NCBI RefSeq assembly: GCF_000308855.1
Contig: NZ_BAGM01000135.1
Location: 1 to 63,277, forward strand
Direction of reading: 5' to 3'
From: Nocardia veterana NBRC 100344
GTDB lineage: Bacteria; Actinomycetota; Actinomycetes; Mycobacteriales; Mycobacteriaceae
Length of the DNA stretch: 63,277 bases
The translations under genes were made by a program, and so were the position numbers. A model generated the notes under the pieces. The model worked only from the letters and a program-made list of their open reading frames with translations. It was not told the DNA's origin and searched no databases. Below, piece by piece: positions 1-8,358 of the stretch; position 1 is the stretch's first letter; every line of letters begins with the position of its first letter.

Positions 1-311
1 AGGCCGGAGTCGGAGTCGCCGGGCGCGGGCCGGACCCGGTGCCGGCGCGGCGTGGTCGTTCCACTGCGGGTGGTCCCGATCGTCGACCTGCTGCGTCCTG
101 GCACCGCATCATTGTGCGCCCGGTTCGCCGGCGGGATACCGGGACCCACCGGGCGCCGGACGACGCCGCAGCTTCTCGAGGAAACTCCCAGGTGTGGTTG
201 TGCCCGAGCGCACGCGGGTCGGGCAGCATGTAACGATACGATTACGCACGCCGATTTCGCTGCAGACCGTTTTCGACTGCTTCGGTCGGCAATGCCACAA
301 CGGAGGTGTCC
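1..311. other. No supportable gene; leader of the 34-codon ORF
   Basis: No frame here has a convincing start, ribosome-binding site and family signal. Short open frames exist in several registers but look like GC-rich chance. The AT content rises around 230-300, which fits a promoter or leader for the small ORF that starts at 312, but I cannot pick a clear -35/-10 pair. The first ~200 bases could be the tail of a gene lying outside the window. Confidence 0.4.
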
Positions 312-416
312 ATGCTTACCAACATTCTGAATTGGCTGCTCAACGCGTGGGGTGGCGTTTCCGCCGGTAGCTCGGGCTACCAGATCCCGCCGGGCACCCT
401 GCCGTTCGGCAGCTGA
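312..416 (+). CDS. Small hypothetical protein, 34 residues
   Basis: An ATG at 312 follows a full Shine-Dalgarno sequence (GGAGGT, 302-307) with 4 bases between. The frame stops at TGA 414-416. The product has an N-terminal half that could form an amphipathic helix rich in Leu, Asn and Trp (LTNILNWLLNAW), then a Gly/Ser-rich stretch and a Pro-containing tail ending PFGS. No known family is recognised. It converges with the large FAD/Fe-S gene, whose stop lies at 492. The strong ribosome-binding site is the main evidence; without conservation data it remains a candidate. Confidence 0.45.
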   Translation: MLTNILNWLLNAWGGVSAGSSGYQIPPGTLPFGS

Positions 417-491
417 CCTGCCACCCGCGGGTCCGCCGCGGCAGCGGCCGGCGGGCGCGCGGGTTCCACCCGCCGACGACCCGGTGGGCGA

Positions 492-3263
492 TCACCGACC
501 GGTCAGATACCGGGCGAGATGGAGTCCGCGGCGTCCGGCCAACTGTTCGGCCTGGGTCCGGCAGGAGAAGCCGTCGGCCAGCAGGGGCGTTTCCGGATCG
601 GCCGAGCGCAGCGCCGGCAGGAGACCGTTCTCGGCCACCGCTACCGAGATGTCGTAGTGGCCGGCTTGCATGCCGAAGTTCCCGGCGAGTCCGCAGCATC
701 CGTTGATCTCGGTGATCGTCGCGCCGGTCCGGCGCAGCAGCGCCAGATCGGCGTCGAAGCCCAGCACCGCGTGCTGATGGCAGTGCGGCTGCACCACCAC
801 GGTCTCGCCGGAGCGGTCCGGCGGCTGCCAGCCGGGCTGTTCGACGAGGAACTCGGCCAGGGTTCGCACCGCGCGGGCGGTCGGCGCCGCCCGTGGATCG
901 TCCGGTAGCAGTTCGATCAGATCCGAGCGCAGCACCGCGGTGCACGAGGGTTCCAATCCGATCACCGGCCCGCCCGCGCGGATATGTTCGTCGAGTGCCT
1001 CGAGTCCGGCCCGCAACCGTTTGCGCGCCCCGTCGAGTTGTCCGGTGCTGATCCAGGTGAGTCCACAGCACACCCGGCGCTGCGGGATCCGCACCCGATA
1101 GCCGGCCGACTCGATCAATTCGACCGCCGCCCAGCCTATCTCGGGTGCGAACGCGTCGGTGAAGCTGTCGATCCACAGCATGGCGACCGGGCCGTCCCGA
1201 TGGAGGTCACGGTCGCGGCTCGCCCACTGCCGGCGAAACGAACGCGGCGCCAGTCGCGGCGCCGGGCGGCGCGGATCCATCCCCGCCAGTCGCATACCCC
1301 AACTGCGCAAGCGCCGATTGCCGGTCAGCGCGTTGACGATCCGCGGTACCCGGGTGCCCACCGCCAACCAGCGCGGTAGCTGCCCGAGCACGTAATGATC
1401 CATCGGCCGCGGCCGGCCCTGGTACGCGCGATACAGCGTTTCGGATTTGTAGGTCGCCATGTCCACGCCCGCCGGACAGTCCGACGAACAGGCCCGGCAC
1501 GACAGGCACAGGTCCAGCGACTGCGCGACGGCCTCGTCTCGCCAGTCGAGTGCGCCGCGCACCACCTCCTGCAAAACCCGGGCGCGCCCGCGGGTGCTGT
1601 CCTTCTCGTCGGCTGTGGCGAGATAGGACGGACACATGAAGCCGCCCGCCGCGCGCGTGTCGGCGCGACATTTGCCTACCCCGACACAGCGGTGCACGGC
1701 CGCACCGATATCGCCGTCGGCGCCGAAGGCGAATCCGCCGACCGCGGGCACCGGACCGACGCCCGCCAGTCGCAGCCGCGCGTCGACGGGTTCCGGCCGC
1801 ACCAGGACACCCGGGTTGAGCGCGTCGTCGGGATCGAAAAGTGTTTTGAATTCCGCGAATACCCGCAGGGCGGCGGGGGAGTACATGCGCGCCAACAGCT
1901 CCGACCGGGCGCGGCCGTCGCCATGCTCGCCGGAGGCGGATCCGCCGTGGCGCACCACCAGATCCGTGGCCGCGTAGAGGAAATCGCGGAAGCGCTGCGG
2001 CGCGTCGGCGATCGGCAGATCGAGGCGGACATGGATACAGCCGTCACCGATGTGGCCGTAGAGCAGGCCGTCGACGCGATACTCGTGCATCAGCCGGTCG
2101 AAATCGCGCAGATAGTCGCCGAGCCGCTCGGGCGGCACCGCGGCGTCCTCCCATCCGGGCCACGCGGGTTCGCCCGCCGGAGTTCGCCCGGCCAGTCCGG
2201 CGCCGTCGGCACGAATGCGCCACAGCCGTGCCGCGACCGCCGGATCGGTGACGATCCGGCTGTCCAGCGCACCGCACGAACGAGCCACCGACGCCGCGCT
2301 GTCTCGCGCGAATTCCGTACTCTCCCCGGCGAATTCGACGAACAACCAGGCACCGCCCGCAGGCAGTTCGGGCACCGCCCGGCCGTGCGCGCGCACGACG
2401 TCCACCAGCCGGGCGTCCAGCCCCTCGACGGCGATCGGATGACCCGCCATCACCGCCTTCACATCATCGGCGGCGGTGGGCATATCGGGATAGCCGAGCA
2501 CCGCGACCGCAGTGGCGCGGGGGACCGGCACCAACTCGACCGTCGCGTCGAGGATCAGGCCGCAGGTACCTTCGGAGCCCACGAATGCCCGCGCGATCGA
2601 GGAACCGCGTTCGGGCGTGAGATAGTGCAGGCCGTAACCGGAGGCCTGCCGTTCGAATCGGCCCAGTTCGGTGCGCAATGTCGCGAGATGTCGCCGGGTG
2701 AACTCCGGTAGCCCGGGCAGTGCGGAAAGATCGGAACCCAGCCTGCGCTCACTGCCGGTCCCGTCGAGAATTCGCAGCTCGTGCACGGTATCCGAGGTGC
2801 GCCCCCAGGCCACCGCGCGCGGCCCGCAGGCATTGTTGCCGAGCATGCCGCCCAGGGTGCAGCGATTCTGCGTCGACGGGTCGGGGCCCAAGCGCAGCCC
2901 GTGCCGGCCGGCCACACGTTGCAGTTCGGACAGCACGAGCCCGGGTTGCACTCGCGCACAACGCTGCTCGGGATCCATCGCGAGCACGCCGTTCATGTGC
3001 CGGCTGAAGTCCAGGATCAGCCCGGATCCGATCGCGTTGCCGGCCACGGAAGTTCCGCCACCGCGCGCGGTGACCGGAAGACCCTCCTCGCGTGCCGCCC
3101 ACAGCGCTCGGGCGACATCGTCGTCCCCGCGTGGATACACCACCGCCGCCGGGACGACGCGGTAGTTGGAGGCATCCGAGGAGTACTCGGCGCGGCGCCG
3201 ATCGTCGGCGTCGACCTCGCCGTCGATCCGGTCACGCAGGGCCCGCACCCAGGAGTCGGTCAT
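492..3263 (-). CDS. FAD-binding and (Fe-S)-binding dehydrogenase (GlcD-GlpC type fusion)
   Basis: A 923-residue flavoprotein that probably oxidises a D-2-hydroxy acid and passes electrons through Fe-S clusters to the respiratory chain. The N-terminal half is an FAD_binding_4/FAD-oxidase_C module (RGGGTSVAGN near residue 67, NNACGPRAV near 140, and SGEHGDGRAR in the C-terminal flavin domain). A ferredoxin-like segment follows, with a first Cys group near 528 (CVGVGKC) and CLSCRACSSDCP near 591. Two CCG-type heterodisulfide-reductase motifs then lie near 731 (RVCCGLTW) and 858 (NGCCGLAGNFG). The layout matches the large single-chain D-lactate/D-2-hydroxyglutarate dehydrogenase group (YdiJ-like). 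The substrate cannot be read from sequence. The next gene upstream on this strand ends 19 bases before this start, so the two may be cotranscribed. Confidence 0.88.
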   Translation of the reverse strand: MTDSWVRALRDRIDGEVDADDRRRAEYSSDASNYRVVPAAVVYPRGDDDVARALWAAREEGLPVTARGGGTSVAGNAIGSGLILDFSRHMNGVLAMDPEQRCARVQPGLVLSELQRVAGRHGLRLGPDPSTQNRCTLGGMLGNNACGPRAVAWGRTSDTVHELRILDGTGSERRLGSDLSALPGLPEFTRRHLATLRTELGRFERQASGYGLHYLTPERGSSIARAFVGSEGTCGLILDATVELVPVPRATAVAVLGYPDMPTAADDVKAVMAGHPIAVEGLDARLVDVVRAHGRAVPELPAGGAWLFVEFAGESTEFARDSAASVARSCGALDSRIVTDPAVAARLWRIRADGAGLAGRTPAGEPAWPGWEDAAVPPERLGDYLRDFDRLMHEYRVDGLLYGHIGDGCIHVRLDLPIADAPQRFRDFLYAATDLVVRHGGSASGEHGDGRARSELLARMYSPAALRVFAEFKTLFDPDDALNPGVLVRPEPVDARLRLAGVGPVPAVGGFAFGADGDIGAAVHRCVGVGKCRADTRAAGGFMCPSYLATADEKDSTRGRARVLQEVVRGALDWRDEAVAQSLDLCLSCRACSSDCPAGVDMATYKSETLYRAYQGRPRPMDHYVLGQLPRWLAVGTRVPRIVNALTGNRRLRSWGMRLAGMDPRRPAPRLAPRSFRRQWASRDRDLHRDGPVAMLWIDSFTDAFAPEIGWAAVELIESAGYRVRIPQRRVCCGLTWISTGQLDGARKRLRAGLEALDEHIRAGGPVIGLEPSCTAVLRSDLIELLPDDPRAAPTARAVRTLAEFLVEQPGWQPPDRSGETVVVQPHCHQHAVLGFDADLALLRRTGATITEINGCCGLAGNFGMQAGHYDISVAVAENGLLPALRSADPETPLLADGFSCRTQAEQLAGRRGLHLARYLTGR

Positions 3264-3282
3264 ACCGCCAGGGTAGAACCGG

Positions 3283-4200
3283 TCAGGACGGGATCAGGAC
3301 GATCTTGCCGAGTCCGTGGCCCGTCTCGCTCTCCCGCTGGGCTGCGGCTGCCTCGGCCAGCGGATAGCCGCGAGCCGGACCGGCGAGCCGGAATTCGCCC
3401 GTCGCCACCAGCTGCGCGACCCGCGCCACCACATCCAGTCCCGCCCCACCCGGGCGGGAGAAGAAGGTGATGTCCTTGTCCGCCGCAGCGCCGTCGGCGA
3501 TGGTGATGATGCGGTCGGTACCGCCGCGCAATTCGATTGCGGCATCGAGGAATCCGTGGCCCGCACAGTCGAAGACGGCGTCGATCCCACGCGGCGCGAG
3601 GGCGCGCACCCGCTCGACGACGCCCGGACCATATGTGGTCGGCAGCGCTCCCAGGCCGCGGACCACCTCCTGATTGGCAGCCGATGCGGTGCCGACCACG
3701 GTCGCCCCGAGGGCCCGGGCCAACTGCACCGCCAGCGAGCCGACCGCACCCGATGCCCCGTTCACCAGCAACGTCTCGCCCGGTTCGAGTTCGAGTTCGT
3801 CCAGACCGCCACCCGCGGTGTTGGCGGCGACCGGCACGGCGACGGCGTCCGGGAAGGACAATCCGGCGGGCTTGGCCACCAGGGGACCGCTCAAGGCGTA
3901 CTCGGCGTAGCCGCCGCCCTGTGCCCAGCCCAGCACCTCGTCGCCGGGACGAAATCGCGCCTCGGGACCGGCCGCGTCGACCACGCCGGCGATTTCGAAA
4001 CCGGCCCGGCGGGGGAAGGCGGCCGGGCCCGGCATCAGGCCGGCGCGCATCTTCCAGTCGGCGGGATTCACCCCGGCCGCCCGGACCGCGACCCGCACCT
4101 GATCACCGGTAGGTTCCGGGATCGGCACCTCGACCAGTTTCAGCACTTCCGGACCCCCGACGTGGTCGTACTGGACGGCCCGCATCCGATCTGTCGCCAT
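3283..4200 (-). CDS. NADPH:quinone oxidoreductase, zinc-free MDR family
   Basis: A 305-residue medium-chain reductase that would transfer hydride from NADPH to a quinone or enone. The GroES-like N-terminal domain contains GVNPADWKMRAG, and the Rossmann motif is GASGAVGSLAVQLARALGA near residue 150. Zinc-binding cysteines are absent, as expected for the QOR branch. The start at 4200 (MATDRMRAVQYDHVGG) is preferred because homologues begin just before the MRAVQY strand; the frame remains open upstream to 4437. It is divergent from an ABC exporter and the shared intergenic region carries a SoxR-like palindrome, so a role in redox-cycling or quinone stress is plausible. It lies 19 bases upstream of the FAD/Fe-S dehydrogenase on the same strand. 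Confidence 0.88.
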   Translation of the reverse strand: MATDRMRAVQYDHVGGPEVLKLVEVPIPEPTGDQVRVAVRAAGVNPADWKMRAGLMPGPAAFPRRAGFEIAGVVDAAGPEARFRPGDEVLGWAQGGGYAEYALSGPLVAKPAGLSFPDAVAVPVAANTAGGGLDELELEPGETLLVNGASGAVGSLAVQLARALGATVVGTASAANQEVVRGLGALPTTYGPGVVERVRALAPRGIDAVFDCAGHGFLDAAIELRGGTDRIITIADGAAADKDITFFSRPGGAGLDVVARVAQLVATGEFRLAGPARGYPLAEAAAAQRESETGHGLGKIVLIPS

Positions 4201-4293
4201 GACGTCGACCTTAGGACCTGCGCCGGGCGGCGGCGCTTCCGCCATCCGGCGTGGCCGCCGAAATTTCGCCCGGAGCGAACCGGGACTACTTGT

Positions 4294-4311
4294 CCTCAAC
4301 CATTGTTGAGG
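4294..4311 (+). promoter_or_regulatory. SoxR-like operator in a 19-bp-spacer promoter
   Basis: CCTCAAC-CATT-GTTGAGG is a perfect 7-4-7 inverted repeat. Its length (18 bp) and outer arms (CCTCAA, TTGAGG) equal those of the classical SoxR box. A -35-like TTGTCC (4290-4295) and a -10-like TAATGT (4315-4320, fitting TANNNT) flank it with exactly 19 bases between. This is the over-long spacer geometry of MerR/SoxR-activated promoters. It points toward the ABC exporter at 4386 and lies 94 bases upstream of the divergent quinone oxidoreductase start. No soxR gene is in this window. Confidence 0.65.
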
Positions 4312-4316
4312 TCTTA

Positions 4317-4356
4317 ATGTCGGTGACCCGGAGTTGATGTCGGTGGCCCGGAGTTG
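4317..4356 (+). repeat. Two tandem 20-bp direct repeats in the ABC exporter leader
   Basis: The 20-mer at 4317-4336 (ATGTCGGTGACCCGGAGTTG) is repeated at 4337-4356 with a single base change (A to G at the tenth position). The repeats sit between the candidate -10 element and the Shine-Dalgarno sequence of the ABC exporter, so they would fall in its 5' untranslated region. Confidence 0.85.
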
Positions 4357-4385
4357 AATGGCTTCGGCAGCGGAAGGAGATGCGG

Positions 4386-6266
4386 ATGAGCATCGAGTCG
4401 GTCGCGTGGAGTCAGCTGTATCGGCAGGCACACGCACCTGAGCAGCGGCGTGGCCTGCGCCGGGAGACGGCCGCGCGCATTTTGCGCTTCGCCCGGCCCC
4501 ACCGCGCCCAGCTCATCGGGTTTTTGATCTTCAGCATCGCATCCGCGCTGCTCACGGTGGCCAATCCCGTCCTCGCCGGGCGAGTGGTGAACGATATCGT
4601 CGGACATGCCGCACCGAGTTCGGTGCTGACCCTGGCCGCGATCATCGCGGCGGTGGCGGTGGCGGACGCCGCGTTGGGCATCGTCATCCGGTGGTTGTCC
4701 GCGCGCATCGGTGAGGGGCTGATCCTCGATCTACGCACCGCGGTTTTCGACCACGTCCAGCGGATGCCGGTCGCATTCTTCACTCGCACCCGCACCGGAG
4801 CACTGGTCAGCCGGCTCAACAACGATGTGATCGGCGCGCAGCGCGCGTTCAGCACCACGCTGTCCGGGGTGGTGACCAATATCGTCACCCTGCTGCTCAC
4901 CGTGGTGGTGATGGTGCAGCTGTCCTGGCAGATCACGCTGCTCGCGCTGATCCTGTTGCCGCTGTTCATGATTCCGGCCCGCCGGATGGGCACCCGGATC
5001 GCCGGCATTCAGCGGGAGGCGGCCCAGCTCAATGCCGCGATGAGTACCCAGATGACCGAACGCTTCTCCGCGCCGGGCGCCACGCTGGTCAAACTGTTCG
5101 GGCGGCCGGATCAGGAATCCGCGGAGTTCGCGGTGCGGGCCGGGCGGGTGCGCGATATCGGGGTGCGGACCGCCATGTTGCAAACGGTCTTCGTGACCGC
5201 GCTGACCTTGGTGTCGGCGCTGGCGGTAGCGCTGGTCTACGGACTGGGTGGCTGGTACGCACTGCGCGGCCAGCTCGATGCCGGTGCGGTGGTCGCACTC
5301 TCGCTCCTGCTGACCCGGCTGTACACGCCGCTGACCGCGCTGGCCAGCGCGCGGGTGGACATCATGTCGGCGCTGGTGAGTTTCGAGCGGGTCTTCGAGA
5401 TCCTGGACCTGAAGCCGTTGATCCAGGATGCGCCGGACGCGAAACCTGTTCCGCCGGGTCCGGTGTCGGTGGAATTCGAGGACGTGCGGTTCGGCTACCC
5501 GGCGGCGGACAAGGTGTCGCTGGCCTCGCTCGAGGATGTGTCGACCCTCGACCAGCGCGGCGGAACCGAAGTGCTGCACGGCATCTCCCTGCGCGCCGAG
5601 CCCGGCCAGGTGATCGCGCTGGTGGGTTCGTCCGGCGCCGGGAAGTCCACCATCGCGCAATTGGTGTCGCGGCTCTACGACGTCGACGGCGGTTCGGTGC
5701 GCCTGGCCGGCGTGGATGTGCGCGATCTGACCACCCGGTCCATTCAGGACACCGTCGGACTGGTCACCCAGGACGGCCACCTGTTCCACGACACCATCCG
5801 GGCGAATCTCCTGCTGGCGCGGCCGGAGGCCGATGAGGCGGACCTGTGGGACGCGGTGGAACGGGCCCGGCTGCGCGCCGTGATCGAATCGCTGCCCGAC
5901 GGGCTGGACACCGTGGTCGGCGAGCGCGGGTACCGGTTGTCCGGCGGCGAACGGCAACGGTTGACCATCGCCCGGCTGCTGCTCAAGCAGCCGCGCGTGG
6001 TGATCCTGGACGAGGCGACGGCGTCACTGGACTCGACCTCCGAGGCGGCGGTACAGGAGGCCCTGACCGAGGCGCTGGAGGGGCGTACCGCGCTCGTGAT
6101 CGCCCATCGCCTCTCCACCGTTCGCAACGCCGACGAAATTCTGGTGATCGAGGACGGCCGGATCGTCGAACGGGGCAACCACGCACAGCTGCTCAGCGCA
6201 CACGGCCGGTATGCGGAGCTCTACCGCACCCAGTTCGCGGACGACACGGAAGTCGCTGCCGCATAA
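4386..6266 (+). CDS. ABC exporter, fused permease and ATPase
   Basis: A 626-residue half-transporter of the MsbA/LmrA-like type that would work as a homodimer in the cytoplasmic membrane. A six-helix transmembrane domain covers about residues 30-320. The nucleotide-binding domain has Walker A GSSGAGKST near 412, the signature LSGGERQR near 517, Walker B VVILDEAT near 537 and a switch His (VIAHRLST). About 25 residues lie between the A-loop Tyr (FGYPAAD) and the core, an insertion that I recall from actinobacterial relatives. The ATG at 4386 is chosen over 4380 because the GGAAGGAG sequence (4372-4379) leaves 6 bases to it and none to the other. The substrate is unknown; the SoxR-like promoter suggests a redox-active drug or metabolite. 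Confidence 0.9.
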   Translation: MSIESVAWSQLYRQAHAPEQRRGLRRETAARILRFARPHRAQLIGFLIFSIASALLTVANPVLAGRVVNDIVGHAAPSSVLTLAAIIAAVAVADAALGIVIRWLSARIGEGLILDLRTAVFDHVQRMPVAFFTRTRTGALVSRLNNDVIGAQRAFSTTLSGVVTNIVTLLLTVVVMVQLSWQITLLALILLPLFMIPARRMGTRIAGIQREAAQLNAAMSTQMTERFSAPGATLVKLFGRPDQESAEFAVRAGRVRDIGVRTAMLQTVFVTALTLVSALAVALVYGLGGWYALRGQLDAGAVVALSLLLTRLYTPLTALASARVDIMSALVSFERVFEILDLKPLIQDAPDAKPVPPGPVSVEFEDVRFGYPAADKVSLASLEDVSTLDQRGGTEVLHGISLRAEPGQVIALVGSSGAGKSTIAQLVSRLYDVDGGSVRLAGVDVRDLTTRSIQDTVGLVTQDGHLFHDTIRANLLLARPEADEADLWDAVERARLRAVIESLPDGLDTVVGERGYRLSGGERQRLTIARLLLKQPRVVILDEATASLDSTSEAAVQEALTEALEGRTALVIAHRLSTVRNADEILVIEDGRIVERGNHAQLLSAHGRYAELYRTQFADDTEVAAA

Positions 6267-6287
6267 AGGATTCGGCATAACGGATGC

Positions 6288-6326
6288 GGCGCGGCGGTGG
6301 ACGGACTCTCCGCCCACCGCCGCGCC
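6288..6326. terminator. Bidirectional hairpin terminator between convergent genes
   Basis: GGCGCGGCGGTGG (6288-6300) pairs perfectly with CCACCGCCGCGCC (6314-6326), giving a 13-bp stem with a 13-base loop. It lies between the ends of the ABC exporter (plus) and the MFS exporter (minus). There is no T-run on either side, as is common for actinobacterial terminators. Confidence 0.65.
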
Positions 6327-6359
6327 GACGCGATTGCCCGGTTCGGAGCCCGCCCGGCG

Positions 6360-7580
6360 CTACCGCTCCGCGGCGACGACCGGTGCGGGGTCGGCGGCCG
6401 CCGTGGTCGACGTGGCGATGACGTCGGCGCTGTCGGTGACCGGCCGTCCGGTGAGCCGGCCGAGTCCGACCAGTCCGAGGGCGAGCACCCCGAGCCCGGC
6501 GCCGATCCATGCCACCGCGGGATAACCCCACCCCGCGCCGATGGCCAGGCCGCCCAGCCACGGGCCGAGGGTGATGCCGACGTTGAACGACATCACATTC
6601 CCCGCTGCACCGAGCGTTCCGGCGGCCGGAGCGAGGGTGAACACGCGGCTGTTCAGGACGGGATTGGTGCCGAACCCGAAGGCGCCCAACAGGAAAGCGG
6701 CCACGGCCACGGCAAGCCAGCTCTGCGCGGTGAGGGCGAGCAGCACCGAGCTGAGTACCAGGCCGGAGATCCCGACGGTGAGCGTCCGCAGCGGATGCGC
6801 GTCCGCGGTCCGGCCCCCGACCACGATGCCGGCCAAGGATCCGAGGCCGTAGATGCCCAGGATCACCGGCACCCAGTTGTCGGACACCCCGGTCGTTTCG
6901 GTCAGCAGCGCGCCCAGGTAGCCGAAGGTGGCCAGCAGGGCGGCGGTGGCCACCAACGTCGTGCCGTACAGGAGCGCCACCGGCCTGGTCGCCAACGCCC
7001 GCAGTTCCTTTCGCACCGGTGGGACGTGACCGGCACGCTCGTTCGGCACCGCGATCGCGACAGCGACCATCACCAGCGCGCAGGCCGCGGCCACCGTCCA
7101 GAAGGCGGCCCGCCAACCCAGATGTTGGCCGATGAAGGTGCCCACCGGCAGCCCGAGAATGGTTGCGATGGTGAGTCCGCCCGCGACCACGCTCATCGCC
7201 CGGCCCCGTGCGGTGGTCGGGACCAGACCGACCGCGGTCGCCGCGGCCACCGACCAGAACCCGGCATAGACGAACGCGCCGACCACTCGGGTGGCGATCA
7301 GTACGCCGTAGTTCGTGGTCACCGCGGCGAGGATATGAGTGAGGACGAAGACGCCGAGAAACGCCAGCAGCGCCGTGCGCCGGGACCACCGCGCGGTGGC
7401 AACCGCCAGAATCGGCGCGCCCAGCAGCATCCCGACGGCGAAGGCCGAGATCAGCAACCCGGCCTGCGGGACCGTCACGCCGAGATCGGCGGCCATACCG
7501 GTGAGCAGGCCGGACAGCATCATCTCCGAGGTGCCCTGGGCGAAGATCGCCAGGCCCAATATGTATACGGCGGCGGGCAT
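6360..7580 (-). CDS. MFS efflux transporter (DHA1/AraJ-like)
   Basis: A 406-residue, 12-helix proton-driven exporter. Hydrophobic segments are regular, and a basic cytoplasmic stretch between helices 2 and 3 (AVATARWSRRTALL) and a long central loop with a basic segment (VPPVRKELRALATRP) match the family. The start at 7580 (MPAAVYILGL) is chosen over 7595 because GGAAGGA lies 6 bases upstream of it. The gene follows a TetR regulator on the same strand, and both carry almost the same 22-bp operator just upstream of their starts, so it is probably derepressed by the ligand of that regulator. The substrate is not predictable. Confidence 0.88.
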   Translation of the reverse strand: MPAAVYILGLAIFAQGTSEMMLSGLLTGMAADLGVTVPQAGLLISAFAVGMLLGAPILAVATARWSRRTALLAFLGVFVLTHILAAVTTNYGVLIATRVVGAFVYAGFWSVAAATAVGLVPTTARGRAMSVVAGGLTIATILGLPVGTFIGQHLGWRAAFWTVAAACALVMVAVAIAVPNERAGHVPPVRKELRALATRPVALLYGTTLVATAALLATFGYLGALLTETTGVSDNWVPVILGIYGLGSLAGIVVGGRTADAHPLRTLTVGISGLVLSSVLLALTAQSWLAVAVAAFLLGAFGFGTNPVLNSRVFTLAPAAGTLGAAGNVMSFNVGITLGPWLGGLAIGAGWGYPAVAWIGAGLGVLALGLVGLGRLTGRPVTDSADVIATSTTAAADPAPVVAAER

Positions 7581-7595
7581 GTCATTTCCTTCCAT

Positions 7596-7617
7596 TTTTG
7601 GATCATTCAGTTCAAAA
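7596..7617. promoter_or_regulatory. TetR operator copy 1, upstream of the MFS gene
   Basis: An imperfect 22-bp dyad beginning TTTTGGAT and ending TTCAAAA. It agrees at 19 of 22 positions with the copy at 8292-8313 upstream of the tetR gene. It ends 16 bases before the MFS start codon. Confidence 0.7.
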
Positions 7618-7701
7618 CAAGCGCAGACGGAGCCGCGCGCAGCGGTCGGCCGACCGGGTGCAGGCGACGAGCGGCTAGCGGGGGGATCGGCTACCGGGGG
7701 G

Positions 7702-8274
7702 TCACAGACAACGCAACGCGACTTCGGCGATTCCGGCGAGCGTCTGCCGGGACGCCCCGCCGCGGGCCGCCACCCGCATACCGCCGATCGTCGCGACTAC
7801 GAACTGGGCGAGATCGGCGGGATCCGCCGCCGCATCGATCTCGCCCGCCGACTGCCCGGCCCGCAGCGTCGCGACCAGGGCGTTCATCCGGGCATCGAGG
7901 TCGGCCCGCAGCGCGGCTGCCACCTCCGGATCGCGCGGGCCCAGCTCCACCGTCGTGTTCACGACCAGACAGCCCAGAGGCTCACCTTCCGGGGCGTCGA
8001 CGACCCGCCACAGCAGGGCCTCGACCTTGTCCCGCGCCGAGCCCCGCCCGTCGAGCAGGGCGAAGGTATCGGCGTTCTTGAACTCCATGTACCGGCGCAA
8101 GGCGCGCTGAAACAGATCGTGCTTGCTACTGAAGGTGTTGTAGATACTCGACCGTGCCAAACCGGTTGCGGCACAGAGGTCTTGGGTCGACGTTCCGTCG
8201 TAGCCGGAGCTCCAGAACGCCCGCATCGCCGCATCGACCGCGCCGGCTTCGTCGAACTCTTTCGGTCGCGCCAT
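7702..8274 (-). CDS. TetR/AcrR-family repressor
   Basis: A 190-residue regulator. The N-terminal helix-turn-helix covers about residues 10-55, with recognition segment TGLARSSIYNTFSSKHDLF. The C-terminal domain contains CLVVNTTVELGPRDPEV, a pattern seen in regulators of efflux pumps and electrophile-responsive reductases. It lies between an AcuI-like reductase gene upstream and the MFS exporter downstream, all on the minus strand. A TAGCCT hexamer ends 6 bases before the ATG, so the transcript could be leaderless. An operator-like dyad upstream (8292-8313) recurs before the MFS gene, which suggests autorepression plus pump control. Confidence 0.9.
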   Translation of the reverse strand: MARPKEFDEAGAVDAAMRAFWSSGYDGTSTQDLCAATGLARSSIYNTFSSKHDLFQRALRRYMEFKNADTFALLDGRGSARDKVEALLWRVVDAPEGEPLGCLVVNTTVELGPRDPEVAAALRADLDARMNALVATLRAGQSAGEIDAAADPADLAQFVVATIGGMRVAARGGASRQTLAGIAEVALRCL

Positions 8275-8291
8275 ATCGCGAGGCTAACACA

Positions 8292-8313
8292 TTTTGGATG
8301 GTTCAGTACAAAA
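8292..8313. promoter_or_regulatory. TetR operator copy 2, upstream of tetR itself
   Basis: An imperfect 22-bp dyad (TTTTGGAT ... GTACAAAA) that repeats the sequence at 7596-7617 with three differences. It lies 17 bases upstream of the tetR start and would overlap the -35 side of the tetR promoter, so autoregulation is the simplest reading. Confidence 0.7.
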
Positions 8314-8358
8314 TTGTCTGCGCGGAGATGGAGAGATGGGGCAGGGCCGCCCCTGGGA

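Noticed and set aside
1395..2711. Long open frame on the plus strand opposite the FAD/Fe-S gene
   Set aside because: It is a shadow of the real gene: its sequence has no family motif, is Arg/His/Gln-rich, and lies wholly antisense to a gene with full motifs.
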